64,000 nucleotides of DNA from NCBI RefSeq assembly GCF_008831285.2, contig NC_045145.1, forward strand, positions 19,608,040 to 19,672,039. The letters are read 5' to 3'. A program made the position numbers and the translations under genes. Position 1 is the stretch's first letter, and the number at the start of each line of letters is the position of its first letter. The notes below the pieces were generated by a model. It saw only the letters and a program-made list of their open reading frames with translations. It made no database searches and was not told where the DNA came from. The DNA is from Nymphaea colorata (taxonomy: Eukaryota; Streptophyta; Magnoliopsida; Nymphaeales; Nymphaeaceae). Shown here in pieces: positions 61,701-64,000 of this stretch.

Positions 61701-62850
61701 TTGATTAACAACCGAAGGATCTAGGTTGTCTTAAATCTTGTTCTTTGCTAGAATCATGGTGTATAGCTGACATCAGAAAGTTAGTCAAGATATGAAGGAA
61801 CTTATTACACGGTTTAAAAGGAAAACGGAGGTAGTTTTAGGTGTTTAGCTATAATATGTAGAATTAATTGAAGGGTTGAATTTTATCTGCGCGAGATGCA
61901 TCACCTAGACCTCGTGTTTCAGGCCGTGATATGCTGTTTTGTGTGTCTTGTCTTCTTCATCAAGGATTCTATGAAATTGGTTTTGAACTCTATAGTTGTT
62001 GAACTCGTTCAGCTCACTGATTCAATATGCAACTGCTAATAAATTTTGGTTTTCTAACGCATGGTTAGAAAGCACTGCATTCATACGTACAGTGCATTTG
62101 ATTTCTTGAGGGAAAGTGTGAACAAAGTCCCTGATATTGGTGGTTCATATCCTATGGGCGTTGAAAGAAATGGCATCAGAAGAAGGTAATTTGATTTCTT
62201 GATTTTTTATTTGTGCATCAAACTTCCATAGAATAAGCAAGCAAACGGTTAATTTCTAATTGGACAGAAAAGTATTAACTAACGGAGACTGTGGCACCAT
62301 GGAAGACGGGAAGCGTGCAAAGGCGGTAAAATTTTTCCCAACAGAAACGCTTCCTTTACCACTGAAAATAGTACTGACAGTGCTCAAAACGAAAATAAAA
62401 TCTCAATGGCAGGTAATGATGCATCATCATGTCGGAAGAGGAGGGCGTGGAAGGGGCAGAGGAAGAGGAAGAGGAAGAGGAAGAGGAGCTCGCGGCAGCA
62501 GGTTAAGCGAGGAAGGTGTAAAAATCCAGAAGTATGAAGACGACTTGGGCATGTGTTCTGATGATAATGATGAACAGGCTATTAAAACAGACAAACCGGA
62601 GGACCAAGTTGAAGGAAAAGAAAATACAGGATGTGCCAATAGCGTGGCAGTCACAGGGGGTACCAATGACGGTGTTGGATCTAAGGAAGTTCGGCAGCCG
62701 CTTGAGAATAAGGTGGAAGCAAATAATGAGTACATGGGCTGGCCTTTCTACGATATGGCTAATATGGGCATAGAGCCGGCACAACTTTTGCTTCTAAACA
62801 AGAAAACAGATCCAGAAGAAGAAGAGGACTATGACAATGATGAAGAATGA
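58780..62850 (+). CDS. Dr1-associated corepressor (NC2-alpha / DRAP1, histone-fold)
   Basis: NC2-alpha pairs with NC2-beta (Dr1) through histone folds and represses or tunes RNA polymerase II initiation by binding TBP on DNA. Five exons join in phase: 58780-58812, 60304-60376, 61290-61383, 62069-62185 and 62268-62850 (900 nt, 299 aa). The first exon codes only MRKKLGTRFPA. The histone fold follows: SRIKKIMQADEDVGKIALAV, LELFLQDLCDRTYEITLQRG, LKHCIHTYSAFDFL. A basic RGRGRG run near the middle of exon 5 and the ending GWPFYDMANMGIEPAQL plus an acidic EEEEDYDNDEE tail match plant homologues (Arabidopsis NF-YC11-like). An 87-nt stretch in exon 5 (62326-62412) may be an optional or unremoved intron; without it the protein is 270 aa. 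The main uncertainty is that segment. Confidence 0.92.
62326..62412 (+). other. Candidate 87-nt intron inside NC2-alpha exon 5
   Basis: GCG|GTAAAATTTTTCCC at the left and ATGGCAG at the right give GT-AG ends with a U-rich start and a possible CTGAC branch point. The 87 nt are a multiple of three and contain no stop in the reading frame. Removal joins KRAKA to VMMHHHVGRGG. The encoded 29 residues (FFPTETLPLPLKIVL...) are hydrophobic and unlike homologues at that place. Confidence 0.45.
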
Positions 62851-63538
62851 AGCTTCCAAATCCTTCATATTTGTCTCCTCCTAGGAGATTGTACAGAATT
62901 CCTGCATTTATCTATTTAAATTAGGTAATTATTGTGATCTTTGTCCATCTGCAAAAGCACGTCTCTGAATGCTTCGGCGAGTGAATGCTTTTTCCAACGA
63001 TTATCTTGGTACCATTCATCGAATCACAAAATCTAAAATGGTCGAATTGTGAGGGCTGACAAGGAAAAGACATCTCGTTGCTAGCGGAGCTTATAAATAT
63101 GATATACCACTGAAGCAGCATGAAGTCGCCAAGCGTTCTGACACTTTGTTTTAGCGTAGTAGCCAGGTGCACCATGGGGAGATAAGGTAGCATCAATGAA
63201 GATTCACCAAGTAAATAAGCAAGAGATACGCTTGCAAGACGAAGATGAAAGTGGTGCTTAAAGCAGCTATCTCTCCCTCCTCCCCTCTCGTGGCAGCAAA
63301 GGATATATTACCCATTGTGGATTTTAGAGTTACCAAACAGTCTTTTATCTTCTTAGATAGAAATTGCAACTCTAGACCACTCTTGATTTATTCGATTCTC
63401 AACGCTTCAGAACTAAAACATTCAGATTCTGTAATCTCATGACATACAAAGTTAATCATGAAACCACGATTACAGGAATTGCTACAGAACACACAGGAGA
63501 TCTATGTCTCTGTTTAGATAGGTGCTATGTTCTTCCCT
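62851..63538. other. Convergent 3' intergenic region
   Basis: This segment holds the 3' UTR of NC2-alpha and, on the other strand, of the gene at 63539-63985. ORFs here are short and without motifs. Confidence 0.6.
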
Positions 63539-63985
63539 TCAGTTAGGGTGGATCCTGCCACTCTGCCTGGCGTCGCCACCAACCCACGCAGATTTCACCG
63601 TGGCGCTAGAGGCGACAGCAGCATCCGCGTACTTCCTTGATGCAGCACTAGGGGCACTCATCATGTACTTCCCCATCTTCCTGGCCGCCTCCGCTCCGTT
63701 CACCAGGCTCCTCATTTCCGCCATGGCCGATCCATGCAGGCGGCCCAGGCTTTCCAACTCCATCATGGACTGGGCTATCAGGCTTTCAAATTGGGCCTCG
63801 GCTGCCCTCAGCGACGCCTCCGCCTCTCTGGCCATCTCGTCCGCTTCAGCCTCCATGGCTGCCCACGACGCCATGGCCTCCTGCTCGAAGGCGGCCATGA
63901 GGTCCTCCACCCTCTTGGGGTCGAAGTTCTTGTCCGTGAGCGCCTCGTCTGAGAGGAGAGAGAATTGAGAGAGGAGGTGGTCCAT
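63539..63985 (-). CDS. Small Ala/Glu-rich helical protein, possibly MEE59-like
   Basis: An intact single-exon frame of 148 codons starts at 63985 (MDHLLSQFSLLSDEAL). GC content and codon use are clearly higher than in surrounding DNA. Residues 30-90 are rich in Ala, Glu, Met and Leu (AMASWAAMEAEADEMAREAE) and should form long amphipathic helices or a coiled coil. The C-terminus ends VKSAWVGG...GRIHPN. From memory, plant maternal-effect embryo arrest 59 (MEE59)-type proteins share an acidic start with LSDEAL, a long helix and a KSAW...HP ending; I hold this as tentative. No signal peptide or membrane segment is seen. Only 15 bases of 5' sequence are in the window, so the promoter is off the edge. 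Confidence 0.6.
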   Translation of the reverse strand: MDHLLSQFSLLSDEALTDKNFDPKRVEDLMAAFEQEAMASWAAMEAEADEMAREAEASLRAAEAQFESLIAQSMMELESLGRLHGSAMAEMRSLVNGAEAARKMGKYMMSAPSAASRKYADAAVASSATVKSAWVGGDARQSGRIHPN

Positions 63986-64000
63986 GGAAAGGGAAAGGTG

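Noticed and set aside
1..64000. tRNA and rRNA genes
   Set aside because: I looked for T-arm GGTTCGA-type motifs with matching acceptor stems and for rRNA-like blocks and found none I could support by eye. A covariance-model scan would be decisive.

Overview
The window is plant nuclear DNA. Its genes carry many phase-correct GT-AG introns. Their products are plant types: a FAB1-class FYVE/PIKfyve lipid kinase, a mitochondrial RCC1 protein of the RUG3 type, a plant MIF/D-dopachrome tautomerase-like protein and an NC2-alpha corepressor. The AT-rich intergenic DNA holds microsatellites, MITE-like elements and one LTR-retrotransposon remnant. The moderate AT content and long introns fit a non-grass angiosperm. 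I cannot name the species.

Layout, left to right. (1) Bases 1-4811, minus strand: the N-terminal six coding exons of a PRP40-type pre-mRNA-processing factor, which runs off the left edge; its leader probably lies in the CpG-rich DNA at 7.3-8.9 kb. (2) 9-17.5 kb: no recognisable gene, but short tandem duplications, a 9-bp-flanked element, a MITE candidate and an orphan GC-rich segment. (3) 18994-30440, plus: a complete 11-exon FAB1 phosphatidylinositol-3-phosphate 5-kinase gene (about 1896 aa). (4) 32749-33509, minus: a small three-exon gene for a probably plastid-targeted protein of unknown function. (5) 34-39.6 kb: repeats and a Tourist-like MITE. (6) 39829-51171, plus: a 15-exon RUG3-like gene (about 415 aa) whose fourth intron holds a decayed tandem copy of exon 4 and an LTR-element remnant. 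(7) 54526-56866, plus: a three-exon MDL tautomerase-like gene with a possible alternative last exon. (8) 58780-62850, plus: a five-exon NC2-alpha (Dr1-associated corepressor) gene. (9) 63539-63985, minus: a single-exon Ala/Glu-rich helical protein, possibly MEE59-like.

The genes do not form one pathway. They are independent housekeeping functions: splicing, endomembrane phosphoinositide signalling, organelle RNA processing, a MIF-like protein and transcriptional repression. I assembled the exon models by hand from splice signals, reading phase and family knowledge, and checked phase arithmetically across every junction of the multi-exon genes. The most distinctive observations are the decayed RUG3 exon copy beside an LTR insertion, the alternative MDL tail, the plastid-protein gene that single-frame ORF calling misses, and three unrelated tandem duplications sharing exactly 42-bp periodicity within 800 bp.
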